This document shows positions 36,000-47,030 of a stretch of 64,000 nt of DNA, piece by piece. Origin of the DNA: Asterias rubens (lineage: Eukaryota > Echinodermata > Asteroidea > Forcipulatida > Asteriidae); assembly GCF_902459465.1 (NCBI RefSeq), contig NC_047062.1:21519919-21583918 (forward strand). Reading direction: 5' to 3'. The translations under genes were made by a program, and so were the position numbers. The notes below the pieces were generated by a model, which saw only the letters and a list, made by a program, of their open reading frames with translations, did not search any database and was not told the DNA's origin. Numbering within the stretch: position 1 is the first letter of the stretch; every line of letters begins with the position of its first letter.

Positions 36000-37250
36000 C
36001 AAAGCGCCATTTCCGTGTGAAAAGCATATAATATTCAGTACGCACACTTCCCCACCTAACCACCATTACAGTGTACACACTGGAGGTCGAAAATATATAA
36101 TACGTGGGAGGTTCCCACAAGTGCAACCAATGGTACAGTAATTGTATCGCATAAAATACATGCAACAGCTCACCGTTCATGATGGCCGCTAAAAGTACAC
36201 GCCGGAAAGATCGTCTCGATTCCTCTGCTCTGCAATAGGGGCCAAGTCGTACCCCTGCAAGAATATCAAGATGTTCTACAACAGTATCCCTCCTAACCAC
36301 GTTATTAACTAGAGGTGGCTTGCACCTTAGTTGGCAAATTCAACATGGACCATGGAGGAAAGAAAATGGACCTAGCCCTGTCTTGAACCAGGAACCTGTC
36401 TCGATGCTATGCTATAAATACACACACAGCAACCGTTCACCCGTGGTTCACCGTTGTGTGTGCACAGACCTATTATAATTCCCACGGAGATTGTCTCGCT
36501 GCTGTTTCGGATGTAACGGATTAATTCATAATTTTGGTCTGTTGTTTGCAATGTTTGTTTATTTATTCATACTGCAATACGCCACTAGCGTGTTACACTA
36601 AAGAATGTATTTTGCATTATTATTATTATATTATGCGCTGACATACATAAATGTTGGGCTACTGAGCCTGGCCGAATATTAATTGTCCCCACACAATTAA
36701 TTATAATAAAAACTAATGATGGATGCAGCTAAGTATAGGCCTATAGGGCCTAGAGGCGTTCTGGGCCTTGTTAATGTTGTTTTTAATTCCCATATTTTAG
36801 AAATAATTATATGGCTTTAAAATTAAATTAAAGGAAAATGAGCAGATTCAACAGTGTAAAAAATATGTAACACGTTGTGAGGAGCTGAATATAATGGGAT
36901 AGAGCTGAGGTCAAGGGCAGGGTGGTCATTGGTGAGTATTTATTTTTGTCCAAAGGGCCACTGGGATAAATTGTCCGGAAAAAAATAATGTTGGAATTAT
37001 GGGAATGCCTTAGGGAAGTGTACGTTTGGTAATCACTAAATTAGCAATACAAACAACCTTTGGTTGGAAGCATTGGACAGGCAGCTTCCGATAGAATGAG
37101 CATGTTGAGAAACATTTCACTTTTGAAGTTGTGTGGTTTTGTGTAAAAAAAAAACCGAAATGTTTTATACCCCCAAATTTAAATCTGAGAAACGTTACTG
37201 TGACGAACATTTTCTGTCTTAAATTTTCATGTATTATTTGTTTTGCTTTA
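36000..37250. other. intergenic stretch, no gene seen
   Basis: No coding sequence is supported. A segment near 37010-37250 (GGGAAGTGTACGTTTGGTAA, then GAGAAACATTTCACTTTTGA and GAGAAACGTTACTG) belongs to a relative of family A, also seen near 49240-49520 and 60548-60870. Confidence 0.45.
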
Positions 37251-37269
37251 TTAAAGGGTAATGTACTTT

Positions 37270-38055
37270 TGCCTCACAAAAAACACAATGACAACAGATT
37301 TACATTAAACTTACACAGTTTGAAGATTATGATAGTAGAAAGCTTCCCTTGAAATTTTACTTACTGAGGTGTTGTAGTTTGTGAGAAATGAGTAAAAGTA
37401 ATAATTTTCGTCTCAGTTTTAGCATGTAAAAACGTATTGAGGGAACGCGTTGCCTTGGATCGGACGAGTTGGTCTTTGAAAAGCGTTTGTAACCGTTTGT
37501 TATAAAATGCATATGGTTAGAAAGATGTTTAAAAAGTAGAATACAGTGATCCACACACATTTGCCTCGAAATTGCGTGGTTTTCCTTTTATTTTGCGAAC
37601 GAACACGGTCGGCCATTTATGGGAGTCAAAATTTTGACTCCCATAAATGGCCGACCGTGTTTGTTGACGAGGTAAAAGGAAAACCACGCAATTTCGAGTG
37701 ATACTTGTGTGGATCATTATATTCTACTTTTAAAATATCTTTCTAATCATATGCATTCTATAACAAACGATTACATACGCTTTTCAAAGACCAACTCGAC
37801 CGATCCAAGGCAACGTGTTCCTTTAACCAGTTATGCTATGGTTTTGGTATAATATCATAACTGGTTGAGGGGATTTTGCATGCTAAAATAGTTTTGGTCT
37901 CATGAGACCAAAACTGTTTTGTGACTTGTTTTACTCATTTCTCAAAAACTACACAACCTTAGTTAGTAATATTTGAAGGGAAGCTTTCCACTATCATTAT
38001 CTTCAAACCCTGTAAGTTTAATGTAAATCTGTGGACATTTTGAAAAAGGTCTATG
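37270..38055. mobile_element. large fold-back (inverted repeat) element
   Basis: Two arms of roughly 340 and 400 bp meet at a perfect 22-bp palindrome centred at 37631/37632 (GGGAGTCAAAA and its inverse). The match runs outward through CGGTCGGCCATTTATGGGAG, ACCACGCAATTTCG, GTTGCCTTGGATCGG, GAGAAATGAGTAAAA, AAAGCTTCCCTTGAA-like blocks, to ACAGATTTACATTAAAC. The right arm has about 60 extra bases (37835-37900), which themselves contain small palindromes (AACCAGTTATG, AGTTTTGGTCTCATGAGACC). No coding. It is a fold-back transposon or a MITE with very long terminal inverted repeats. Confidence 0.85.
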
Positions 38056-38058
38056 TTC

Positions 38059-38110
38059 ATTTATTTATTTATTTATTTATTTATTTTTTTTTTTTTTTTT
38101 TTTTTTTTCT
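38059..38110 (+). repeat. ATTT microsatellite and T-run
   Basis: (ATTT)n followed by about 25 T. Together with the ATTT tract at 38624-38660 it brackets a 510-bp AT-rich segment, which might be a retroposon inserted in reverse (poly-A tail on the minus strand). No reverse transcriptase is visible. Confidence 0.75.
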
Positions 38111-38623
38111 CTTGATGTGGAGTTATATTACTCCGTTTATTCAACATTCATCAGCAAAGGCATACATCAAATAAACACACTATCAAAAGACACTCCGGTA
38201 AATACTTCTAATATATAACAGGCACAGTAAGTAACAGAAGCTCAGAAAATAACAATAATAATAACAATAAACAAAATAATTAAATAGTTAAATGAATACC
38301 TCTATTATATATACAAATATCTACAATTTAGCGTGACTCGGGAATCACGTGGTTCGGGAAAAAAACAATACTGACAACAACAAAAACAAAAACTAGAAAA
38401 ACATAATACATATGGGACAAAGGAAATAACTTGGCCCTTGGTAAAACAGGCAATTAGTAATTAAAACTGACTTCGTCCTTAGTGGTGAAACACAAAGCAT
38501 TGTTCCTAGTATAGCAATTTTTGAATGATTCTGGTTTTAACCTGTTCTTTTCCATTCGAAGAAAATATTTCAAAGATAACTTTAACTGTGAGATGATGTC
38601 GATTTCGGCTGGTCTGGAATAAC

Positions 38624-38626
38624 TAT

Positions 38627-38657
<31 letters not shown>

Positions 38658-38660
38658 TTT
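38624..38660 (+). repeat. ATTT microsatellite
   Basis: A pure (ATTT)n tract of about 37 bp; see the matching tract at 38059. Confidence 0.85.
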
Positions 38661-38737
38661 CGATATATACTTGTTGTATGCTTTCCATCTAAGTCGGGGA
38701 CCAATAGTTATGAAATAAATAAGTAAATAAATCAAAA

Positions 38738-38884
38738 ATGATGAACAGAATCCAGCTTCAAATGTGCTATAATTTGTCGGGAAAAGACGAAGTAAAGTTC
38801 GTCGAGTTAGTGCATGTAGAGTGTCAAAGAAGATTTGAAAAGAGGCTTTATGGAGGTAGAAAATGGTATGATGAGGCAAAATAG
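38738..38884 (+). CDS. short open frame of unknown nature
   Basis: 48 codons, opening MMNRIQLQMCYNLSGKDEVK and ending GGRKWYDEAK. It is basic, with no domain I recognise. It may be a remnant of a retroelement protein or pure chance. There is no promoter or splice evidence. Confidence 0.15.
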   Translation: MMNRIQLQMCYNLSGKDEVKFVELVHVECQRRFEKRLYGGRKWYDEAK

Positions 38885-39002
38885 TCAGAAGAACAAATAA
38901 TGGACAGAAGCCGGATTATAGGCCTACTATAATTATCTCGATGAATTAATGGTATTGATTGATTCAGGTAATAATCGATAAACCGATAACTGAATGTTGT
39001 TT

Positions 39003-39205
39003 GCCGGGAACAGTAATGTTACAAATATAAAACTGGAGTGTCCGAGTAGAAAATACCCCGGAAATAAATTGAAAATGTCGAGTTTTCCTTGCACGGAAGG
39101 AGGATGACGTGCGAAGATGTTGGGATCTATTTTTGTGTGTCAGACCGGAATGACAACAACACTTCATCGGAGATACAAGTAACAATAAACCTTTTAAAAT
39201 GTGTC
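39003..39205 (+). pseudogene. broken immunoglobulin-like domain fragment
   Basis: Two neighbouring frames together look like one Ig domain. The first (from about 39003) reads AGNSNVTNIKLECPSRKYPG, like the A'-B strands with the first Cys (LEC). The second (from about 39070) reads EFSLHGRRMTCEDVGIYFCV and then SDRNDNNTSSEIQVTI, with the D-x-G-x-Y-x-C motif of the F strand and the second Cys. The frames differ, so the fragment needs a frameshift or an unrecognised intron to be one domain. No flanking exons of a receptor were found. It may be a decayed exon of an Ig-superfamily gene. Confidence 0.35.
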
Positions 39206-40596
39206 AATAGCTGTAGGTTCACTAAACTAAAAATGGACAAAACTCACCGACACAAACGGGTCGATAAAGTGCTCTTGTGCCCCTCTCTCTTCAAAGACGT
39301 AGACAGGGTGAAAGCAAGTTCAAGTAGCAAACCGAGTTTCCCACGTCTGTCTCAGGTGACCGAAAATAATGTTCCCGAAGCTGTTTTTGTGTTGCTTTTT
39401 CTTTTCTTTTAAGGCGAGAAAAGTCTGGACATTTCCCACGTCTGCTATTTTTTTTTCAGTGGACCCGAAACCAAGCACTCGGATGTAGACTAGCCCACGC
39501 TGTGTCTCCTTGTAGTACGTAATGAAACCTTAGAGCTTTCGAGTCTAATACAATTACACTTCAAATGCGCGCGTTCGAAAGATAAGAAACAAAAGTGCGC
39601 CAACGCACGTCACACCGGGGCGCTTATCGAGATTTTTGTGTTTGCTGTAAAAGCGGGTGTGCCAGGGCAATCTGTCCACCGGAGAGGTAGCCTTGATTCA
39701 AGTCCCATTCTCGTATGAGAGGTCCCTAGCTATACCCCAACTTACTTTAAAACAACACATAAATGTGGAACATGTTTTGGAACGCAGAGCATCACCAAAC
39801 AGTTTTTTCCTGGGGATGGCACTGGATTTGGACTTGAGTCAAGTCTACCGGAGAGGTACCCAATGAGGGATTTATAAACGTTGGCTGAAGGAAGATACCA
39901 GAAGAAGTTCGTATCACACTTTGCAGACAAAATCACCTGCTACACTGCCCTGCATTTTTTCCAACCGTTAAGCAAAATATTGAGTACTAAATTGAGTAAA
40001 AAAAGTCACACGGGGGCGCTTTTCGAGATTTTTGTACTAGGCCTATTGCTAGAAGCTCAACTTAGTCTTCTTGCGGCAGGACATCAGCATGTTGTCCTAT
40101 GAAGGTGTTACAATGCCAAACAACAATTTATGCTAGTCCCAAATGTATTATCATTTTATAGTTTGCTTTGGATGAAGTGGACATAACATAATTTCACGAG
40201 TAGAGGCCTAAAGAGTGTGTGCTGTCTGGCGATTACCCTTTTTTCCATGAAGTCCGATCGGATGCATTTATCGTTCCACTAAATAAATGAGCAACAAAGT
40301 AAAGTTTTTACACTGAGTTATTGCACCATCTTTCAGGAGGATTAAAGTTTGAAGTTACATGTTTTCATTTGAACCGCTGTTTTCTCCTCTCTTCAAAGTT
40401 GAACCGTTACTTTTGTCGACCGCCCTCACGTGGTGACTAGTGCCCATGTTTTAAGAGAATGAACAAGAAGTACAAAATGGAACTGTGGTTGTCACCATAA
40501 AGACAGGTAATAGCCCAATGCTTGCAGGATATTTGAATTTATTTATTCATCACTGTTATTTTTTGATGGGCATTTATCAACAAGGGTCGGTGATTT

Positions 40597-40784
40597 GGGC
40601 CCAATTTCACAGAGTTGCTAAGCACACAAATTTGCTTAGCATGAAATTTCTCCCTTCTGATAAACAGGATTACCAACCAAAGTTCCATTGGTTGGTAATT
40701 TGTTTGGTAATTCTGTTTTTACCAAGGATTAAACTTCATGCTAAGCAAATTTGTGTGCTAAGCAGCTCTATGAAATTGAGCCCA
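40597..40784. mobile_element. palindromic element, family B, copy 1
   Basis: About 188 bp and palindromic almost to its centre. The left arm GGGCCCAATTTCACAGAG, GCTAAGCACACAAATTTGC, TTAGCATGAA is mirrored by the right arm, ending GCTCTATGAAATTGAGCCC. The centre has GATTACCAACC / GGTTGGTAATTT. No coding. Confidence 0.8.
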
Positions 40785-40799
40785 GGTTAGGAGGGGGCA

Positions 40800-41600
40800 G
40801 GACAAAGCACTGCCAGCGCCAGCCTGTACAAAATCGGGAGGTAAATTTAGGCGACACCAAATTATAAAAATAAATAAATTAAGCAGTTTTAACTGGAGCT
40901 TGAACTAAACTCAGGCAATGTAAACAACACGCACGTTAACAACACACTTTAGATAAATAAAAAATAAAAATAAGAATAAGATAAAACTGCAAAACAACCT
41001 TGTGTAACCTAAGGACCAAACAGGTCCCTCACTGAGAGGTGTTTTGATTGACCAAATCGTTTGTTATTGGGGTTGTAACTCCGAACCCATAATAATCCGA
41101 GGAAACTTGATCCTCTTCGTCAGGATTCGAACCATTTCAATGCGAGAATCGCCCCGCGCAGAATTCAAACTTAAGCTCAGAGCAACTAAAAAAAATAGTC
41201 GTCATAATTAACTCTATAGTGCACATCATGACGACACTATCTTATAAGCCATTGCATTCTTTACAATATTACAAATTAAATGCCAATCACGGTTTCATAT
41301 TTCTTATGGTGTTTTGGGTGACCATGGTCCTAATTTCTTGAGACAAGTTCTTATACCAACATCATTGTTTTTTAGATAGGCCCTATACACATTTCCCTGG
41401 TACAATACTTTACTAAACCAAGTCTTTTCCGGCGTGGGATTACATGAAGGCCATGGCCTCTGTTGCCCCTGGTCCTGGCCTCGGTGGTCTTCTAAAAGTT
41501 TTTCAAAGAAAGTGCCCTTTGGAAAATGAAAATAGCCTTGACCCCCCCCCCCCCACCCCCCCCCCCCCCCCCCCAAGTTGAAATTCCAGGCGTGTCCTTG
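40800..41600. other. intergenic stretch downstream of FABP-like gene 3
   Basis: No gene is seen. It holds a family F-like segment near 41440-41600, broken by C-runs (41541-41574), and a lone B-box-like GGTTCGAATCC inverse near 41124. Confidence 0.45.
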
Positions 41601-41638
41601 CATTAATTGTGTTTCAATATTTACTAGTATAAACCGTA

Positions 41639-42034
41639 TTACTGTCTAGTGAAGTAAGCCTTTGCAACGACTCCATCAAGCGTGTGTGTAACGAGCATCT
41701 CGCCGTCAACAAGCTCCCGTGTGATACCCCCAATCAGCCCCGTGGTCCTGGTCATCACCAACTCCCCGTTGTCACCCCACGCCGTGGTGTACTCCACGTT
41801 CAACCAGGGCGACTGGTCCTTGAAGTTGCTCCCCACGATGATGGTGGATTCCTTCATGGTTTCGTCGATGTTGTTGGCGGTCTTGATGTTGATCCTGTCT
41901 CCGGATTGGGAGATGTCGTGTGTGATTCTTAGGTTGGCCGGAAGCTTATCCAAGGCTATGTCCAGCTTGGCGAGGAATTCCGGCCACCCTTCTGACCTAC
42001 CGCTCTTCCACTTGCCGCTGAGGTCGGTTGCCAT
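41639..42034 (-). CDS. intracellular lipid-binding protein (FABP-like) 3, Arg126-less group
   Basis: 131 residues without coding introns. It opens MATDLSGKWKSGRSEGWPEF, the family signature but with EGW in place of the usual ENF. Arg106 (GITRELVDGE) is kept. The position of family Arg126 is Ala126 (VAKAYFTRQ), followed by Tyr127 and Phe128. The classical carboxylate clamp is therefore incomplete, and ligand choice is likely to differ from fatty-acid carriers. A strong 3' splice site (GTTTTCCTTTCAG) ends 28 nt before the ATG (leader exon 42035-42062). A donor TTTG/GTAAGTA at 42697-42698 is a candidate partner, giving a leader intron of about 635 nt. Closest in sequence to the genes at 45493 and 50422. 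Confidence 0.92.
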   Translation of the reverse strand: MATDLSGKWKSGRSEGWPEFLAKLDIALDKLPANLRITHDISQSGDRINIKTANNIDETMKESTIIVGSNFKDQSPWLNVEYTTAWGDNGELVMTRTTGLIGGITRELVDGEMLVTHTLDGVVAKAYFTRQ

Positions 42035-42698
42035 TTGTGATAATAGGTCATCACTGATCCATCTGAAAGGAAAACTACTTTCGTTGGTTTGAAAGTTGTC
42101 TACGTTTTTGCACTGACCATTATTGAATTATTATATTTGAGCAAATGGCGGATCCTCAGAAAACTGCAACCCGTGTCTGAACCGCCGCGGTATGTAACGA
42201 CCCCACCACCAAGACTGCTATACCATGGCACATTGATCAACTAGTTGTTGCCAATTATTTGTTACAGGACATAGACAAAAACATCTTCCTGGAATTTTAA
42301 GACTGTATGACGGCTTAAGGCTAGAAGGCTGTTATAATTCCTCAGTTTTCATGACAAAGAAAATCACATTGAGAGATACAACAACGGGTACTTAAAAGAA
42401 ATCACAGTGTTAGTATTATCTCAACAACATCCTGTGCTTATAAACCATAAAATGTGTACATATTTTTAACATGTGACAACATACAATTTTAACACCCCAG
42501 CTTTTGCAGTGTATTATCATTTGCTATTTTTGTTGATAGTCCCTAAAACAATATGTCTTTGACTGAGGTAACTCCTCTCTGATGGCCCTACTTATTAAGT
42601 TATAATTGTGACCCTTTCCCTGTTTGATGCAGTGGGCCGAGCTATTTATACTAAAACGAGAGCCTAAATTTGCATTGATCGTACACTGTGTACTTACC
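42035..42698 (-). other. leader-exon end and probable 5' leader intron of FABP-like gene 3
   Basis: The acceptor is at 42063-42065 and the candidate donor at 42697. The sequence before the donor, CCACTGCGGACTTTAGAGCG, resembles CCACTGCGACAGACG in the leader exon of the gene at 45493. A TATAAATA on the minus strand near 42647-42654 lies inside the interval, so a shorter transcript starting there cannot be excluded. Confidence 0.45.
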
Positions 42699-42719
42699 AA
42701 ACACGCTCTAAAGTCCGCA

Positions 42720-44400
42720 GTGGTTTGCCATTAACTTCAGTAATTGCTACATCAATTAACATCCAATCACTTTTGGAATACAAGAAAAGAAAGATACACT
42801 TTGAGTATTATGTCTGTCGAAACACTGCTGCACTTGCGTCACGGACGGTATCAACTTTGGGTCACTGAAAACAAAGTTCAGATCTTGTGGGGGTATCTTG
42901 GCTGTAATGATTATTGTTTAATACTTTGACCCCTAGTATGTATTAGTTATAGGGCCTAGTTAGAGGGGGGGGGGTGCCTTTAAGAGGTCAATCTATTTTG
43001 ACCCTGGCCATGACGATACCAGTATTTGTTTCCAGGTGGTTGGCAACACTTTTTGTCCCCACTAACAGATTCGTGTGCTTCCTTCCTAGATTGTCATTTT
43101 GTCATCTCGGTATTTTTTGTGTTTGGATAGGGGGATTTAATCTAATCGGGGAATGTAGAAAGCCGTCATGTGAATGTATTTTAGGTCCTAGTTATAAGCA
43201 AGACACTTTTAACCATTCATCGGATGGGACGTAACGCCGTTGGTCCCGTGTTTTGTGAAACACACGTAAAATAACCACGTGCAGTTATCGAGAAGAGAAG
43301 GGGTTCGCCCCGGTGTTCCTGGCTGAGGCTGCTGAATGCACCGTGGCACTTTGTAAACCATTATAAAAGGTGCTATATACATTTGGCTGGAACTCATAAC
43401 TTCAATAACCTATATATCTGTCTGTCAACATTTATATACTAAAGCGTCATATGAGTACATTGTTGGTAGATACGTGCGCAATGTAAGACTTTGACTAGTA
43501 TAAAATGTAAGAAATAATGGTGTATGACCCACAAAATGGCGGCTTATGATAACTTTGCCCCATGACTATGGGTCAGGTCTACCCCCCCCCCCCCCTTGAT
43601 GATATGCATAACATGCAACCAAAACTGCCTGTAAAAAAAACTGCACGATCTATTTTCGTTTAATGATAGCTAGAACGAAAGGGGCCACAGCGTGAACGAT
43701 GTTATTTTTGTGCCTAAACATTTTGTTAGAAAATAAAAGGTTATGAACACGCCCCTTTTATATTGTGTCAAATAGCTCACTCGGACTTCGGTCAGACACG
43801 CCATGCAGACGTGTTGCTAGTCAATGTTACCCTACCCTAAATATAGGAAGGTCGCAGCTGAACTTGATACAGGTAAGTTCGTTTACCCAAGTCAATCTCT
43901 GAAGCTCATTGTCCAAAACAAACAAATAATTTAACTATTCATACCAGGTTGTTTAGTCAAAGCAGTATTCTCACTTGATCACGTGTCCTAACACCATTAT
44001 ACATAAAATAATAATGTGATGTTTCGACTCTTGGTCATCGAAGTTGCAAGAGAACACTGAAAAAAAAAAACTTAATGCACAAAATATTATTGTGTGTGCT
44101 TTCAGATGCTTAAAAGGGGGCTTCAGACCTAAAGTCTTTTCGTATTTTATTGTAAAATTACCGCTTTCTCAAAAACTACGTTGCGTCAGAGGGAGCAATT
44201 TCTTACAATATTTTAATAAACTATCAACAGCTGTCCATCGCTCGTTACCAAAATATGCTAACAATTATTTTGGCCCATGGTTATTGATACTCAAACCGGA
44301 GTTGGGGATACGCTAGTCCCCTTAAACGAATCCCATGTTTGGCTGAAAAGTACAAAGGGTGGTTTTAGAAATTTACATGATGGCTATACTACCAGCATTT
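42720..44400. other. intergenic stretch between FABP-like genes 3 and 4
   Basis: No gene is supported. A partial family A element lies at about 44017-44272 (CATCGAAGTTGCAAGAGAAC, GTGTGCTTTCAGATGCTTAA, ACAGCTGTCCATCGCTCGTT). G and C runs occur at 42965 and 43580. Confidence 0.5.
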
Positions 44401-44423
44401 CTTACAAAGTACCGGTAGAACAT

Positions 44424-44667
44424 GGGCCCAATTTCATAGAGCTGCTAAGCACAAAAGTTTGCTAAGCATGACATTTTTGTCTTCATAAAAACAGGTTTTC
44501 CAACCAAATTTCCATATGGTTTTCAGGATAAGCCAACAACAGCTGATTACCAGTAACAGGCAATATCCATCAAATTGTAATTTTGATGGTAATCCTGTTT
44601 TTATCCAGGAAGAAGTTTCATGCTAAGCAAATTTTAGTGCTTAGCAGATCTATGAAATTGGGCCCAG
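44424..44667. mobile_element. palindromic element, family B, copy 2
   Basis: The ends are GGGCCCAATTTCATAGAGCT and its inverse, AGATCTATGAAATTGGGCCC. Inside are GCTAAGCACAAAAGTTTGCT, CAACAGCTGATTACCAG and an inverse GATGGTAATCCTG block. No coding. Confidence 0.8.
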
Positions 44668-45492
44668 GTTGTAATAATATAAAAGGACTTTGGGGGGGGG
44701 GGGGGTTCCAAGAGCGACAGCAATGATTTAACATTCGCATTTTGTATTTATTTATTGAATTGTTAACCAAAACTGAACAAAAAGGAGAAAATCAGTCGTA
44801 GTGGCGCATGGGTCGACTTGCGCGCCAGGCGAGGTGTCTCTATTTAAGGTCAAACCATAGTTTTAAATTATAGATTATAGCATTGCGATATCCTTCCTCT
44901 TGGTTGTTTTGAATGTACTTGAAGACAAACAAATATGTACAGATGGTATCAAGCTGAAACCCAGCTTCAGTTTCCGGGTTTTAGTGCAATACAACGCAGT
45001 ACAAAAGTCACACGGAGAAACAAAAATAGGATTTCTTTTTCTTCAAATAAACTATGTTTAATTTTGTTGAATATCCAAACGTGATAGGGCTGGCTATTAT
45101 GACAAACAGTTGTAATTTTAAAAATTATCTCTTTTACTAATTGGCAATAATTTGTCTTTTTCAAAAACTTATATTATGCTTTACAGAATCGTTCAATTGT
45201 ATACCATCTGAAAAAAAGGCTAAACCCAAAGAAAACAAGTTTTCGAAAACATGTTTTGCGCTCTGAAAACTACCGGGTCAGATGTGGACTCGGATCCCTG
45301 GTGATGGAAAGCAAGGCAGTTATGTTTCACTTTGAATATCCTTCTCAAAAAAGGGCTAAACCCAAAAGAACCATGAGAAATGTTATTGTTCTTTGCACAT
45401 CTACAGAGATGGAGTATGCCGCTTGGTCGATGAACTAAAAATAATACGAAGAAGTGTTCATTTTCATTCCATGGCTGACTGCTGGAAACATC

Positions 45493-45885
45493 TTACTGCT
45501 TTACGTAGTACGTCTTGGCAACGGTCCCGTTGAAGTCGATGGTGACGAGCATCTCCCCACCCACCAGCTCCCTGACGCTGCCGCCCTTTCCCCCGGTGGC
45601 TCTGGTGACCAGCTTGTCATCTTTCCACTCCGACGAGGACTCGATGTCGTGTCCCATCACGCTGTTGGTGAAGTTACTACCGACGTTGATGGTGAGTTCC
45701 TTCTTGCTTGACGGGTCCTTGTTGTTGGTGGTGACGATGGTCACTGCGTTCCCTAACTGTGAGATGGTCTCGGTCATCTTCATGTCCTTGGGGATCTTGT
45801 CCATTGGGATTTTCAGAGCGGTCAGAAGCTCCGGCCAGCCCTCAGAGCGACCGCTGGTCCAGACACCGCTGAAGTCGGTAGGCAT
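45493..45885 (-). CDS. intracellular lipid-binding protein (FABP-like) 4, Arg126-less group
   Basis: 130 residues, intronless coding region. It opens MPTDFSGVWTSGRSEGWPEL. Arg105 (GSVRELVGGE) corresponds to family Arg106. Family Arg126 is Thr125 (VAKTYYVKQ) and family Tyr128 is Tyr127. The gene has the clearest transcription unit of the array: acceptor GCTTCTTTCCATCAG ends 30 nt before the ATG, a strong donor TTCAG/GTGAG lies at 46861-46862, and a CCAAT-TATA promoter lies beyond. The leader intron of 946 nt (45916-46861) contains a complete family A element (46468-46819). Likely a cytosolic carrier of a small hydrophobic ligand; which one cannot be said. Confidence 0.93.
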   Translation of the reverse strand: MPTDFSGVWTSGRSEGWPELLTALKIPMDKIPKDMKMTETISQLGNAVTIVTTNNKDPSSKKELTINVGSNFTNSVMGHDIESSSEWKDDKLVTRATGGKGGSVRELVGGEMLVTIDFNGTVAKTYYVKQ

Positions 45886-46467
45886 GATGAGAGTTTTGTT
45901 TTTGGTCTGGGATATCTGATGGAAAGAAGCAAAACAAAACCAAGCTATCAGCTACAGATTCTGTCAAGATACTACACTTGAATTTGGTGGTGGTGGATGG
46001 GAAGGAATCATTTAAGCATATTATTATTTTTCGATGATAATCCATAGGTGTTTTTTAATATAAAACTAATGGCGGAGTCAAAAAAGGTGAATTTAACAGT
46101 AAATTCAGAGGCAGCCATTTAGACTGCATATAAAATTAACACTTTGGTACAAAACATAAAACAAATAATACATAAATTATCGAGCATTAGGCCTAATCAT
46201 GTGCCTTAATGTTTTCTTCCGTCTTGTCTGGAACTATCAATGCCCGATTATTTGACTTGTATGGCTCTAACATTTCAGAACATCGAAAACATTATTTGCA
46301 CCGTCAGCATTTATGGCAGCTTCTTGTACTTTAAAGGGCCGATGAGCAAAACAAATTGTTTTTCTTTATAAAATCAAGTGTAAAGTATACTGGTAGGCCC
46401 GACTATAGTGACATCTTATTGTATCAACATAGAGATTTAAACTGTTAAGATGTTAACCGTCTCATTG

Positions 46468-46819
46468 AAGCACTGGACACCTTTGGTAATTGTCAAAGAC
46501 CAGTATTCTCACTTGGTGTATCCAAACATTATGCATTAAATAACGAACCTTTGAAAATGTTGGTTCAATTGGTCATTGAATTCGCAAGAGAGTTAATGCA
46601 AGAAGAAACACCCTTGTTGCATTACTTTGTGTGCTTTCAGGTGCATAATAAAAGGCTTCGGCTGAAGTCTTTAACTATTTGAGTGGGAAACTATACCTCT
46701 TTCTTACAAATTCAGAGGGATTCGTTTCTCTCAATGTTATTTACTATAAACAGTTTTCCATTGATCGTTATACAAACCAAGTAAGTTTTTATGCTAACAA
46801 GTAGTGTCTAGTGCCTTTC
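46468..46819 (+). mobile_element. MITE-like element, family A, copy 4
   Basis: It starts GAAGCACTGGACACCTTTGG and ends GTGTCTAGTGCCTTTC (inverted ends). The family interior is complete: TTGTCAAAGACCAGTATTCT, GTGTATCCAAAC, GTGTGCTTTCAGGTGC, ACCAAGTAAGTTTTTATGC. It is inserted in the leader intron of FABP-like gene 4, on the strand opposite to the gene. Confidence 0.8.
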
Positions 46820-46861
46820 AGAATGAAATGGAATCATCATGAACCCAACAAGAAATCTCAC

Positions 46862-47030
46862 CTGAAGATGAAAGCTGAAAACACGAAACGTCTGTCGCAG
46901 TGGGCTGATCACAACAAGAAGGACGAACTCACCGATCTACCAACCTTTTTATCTGCGATCAAACAATCACCAGGCAGTCCCAAGACCAAGTTTAACGGGT
47001 CCTCCTATTGGTCGATTATCTCATTTGCAT
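46862..47030 (-). promoter_or_regulatory. promoter and leader exon of FABP-like gene 4
   Basis: On the minus strand, in order: octamer ATGCAAAT (47023-47030), CCAAT in GACCAATAGG (47007-47011), TATA-type box GATAAAAAGG (46944-46953), a start expected near 46918, then a short leader exon ending CATCTTCAG at 46862 before the donor GTGAG. The spacing of CCAAT (about -90) and TATA (about -30) fits a textbook polymerase II promoter. The opposite strand has an open frame of 73 codons here that is best explained as chance. Confidence 0.65.

Noticed and set aside
41682-42092. Long open frame antisense to FABP-like gene 3 (similar ones antisense to genes 1, 2, 4, 5, 7 and 8)
   Set aside because: These are shadows of GC-rich coding sequence; the real frame has the full family signature.
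42640-42660. TATAAATA as the main promoter of FABP-like gene 3
   Set aside because: It lies downstream of the better-supported leader donor at 42698 and would leave the strong acceptor at 42063 without a clear partner. It is kept only as an alternative.
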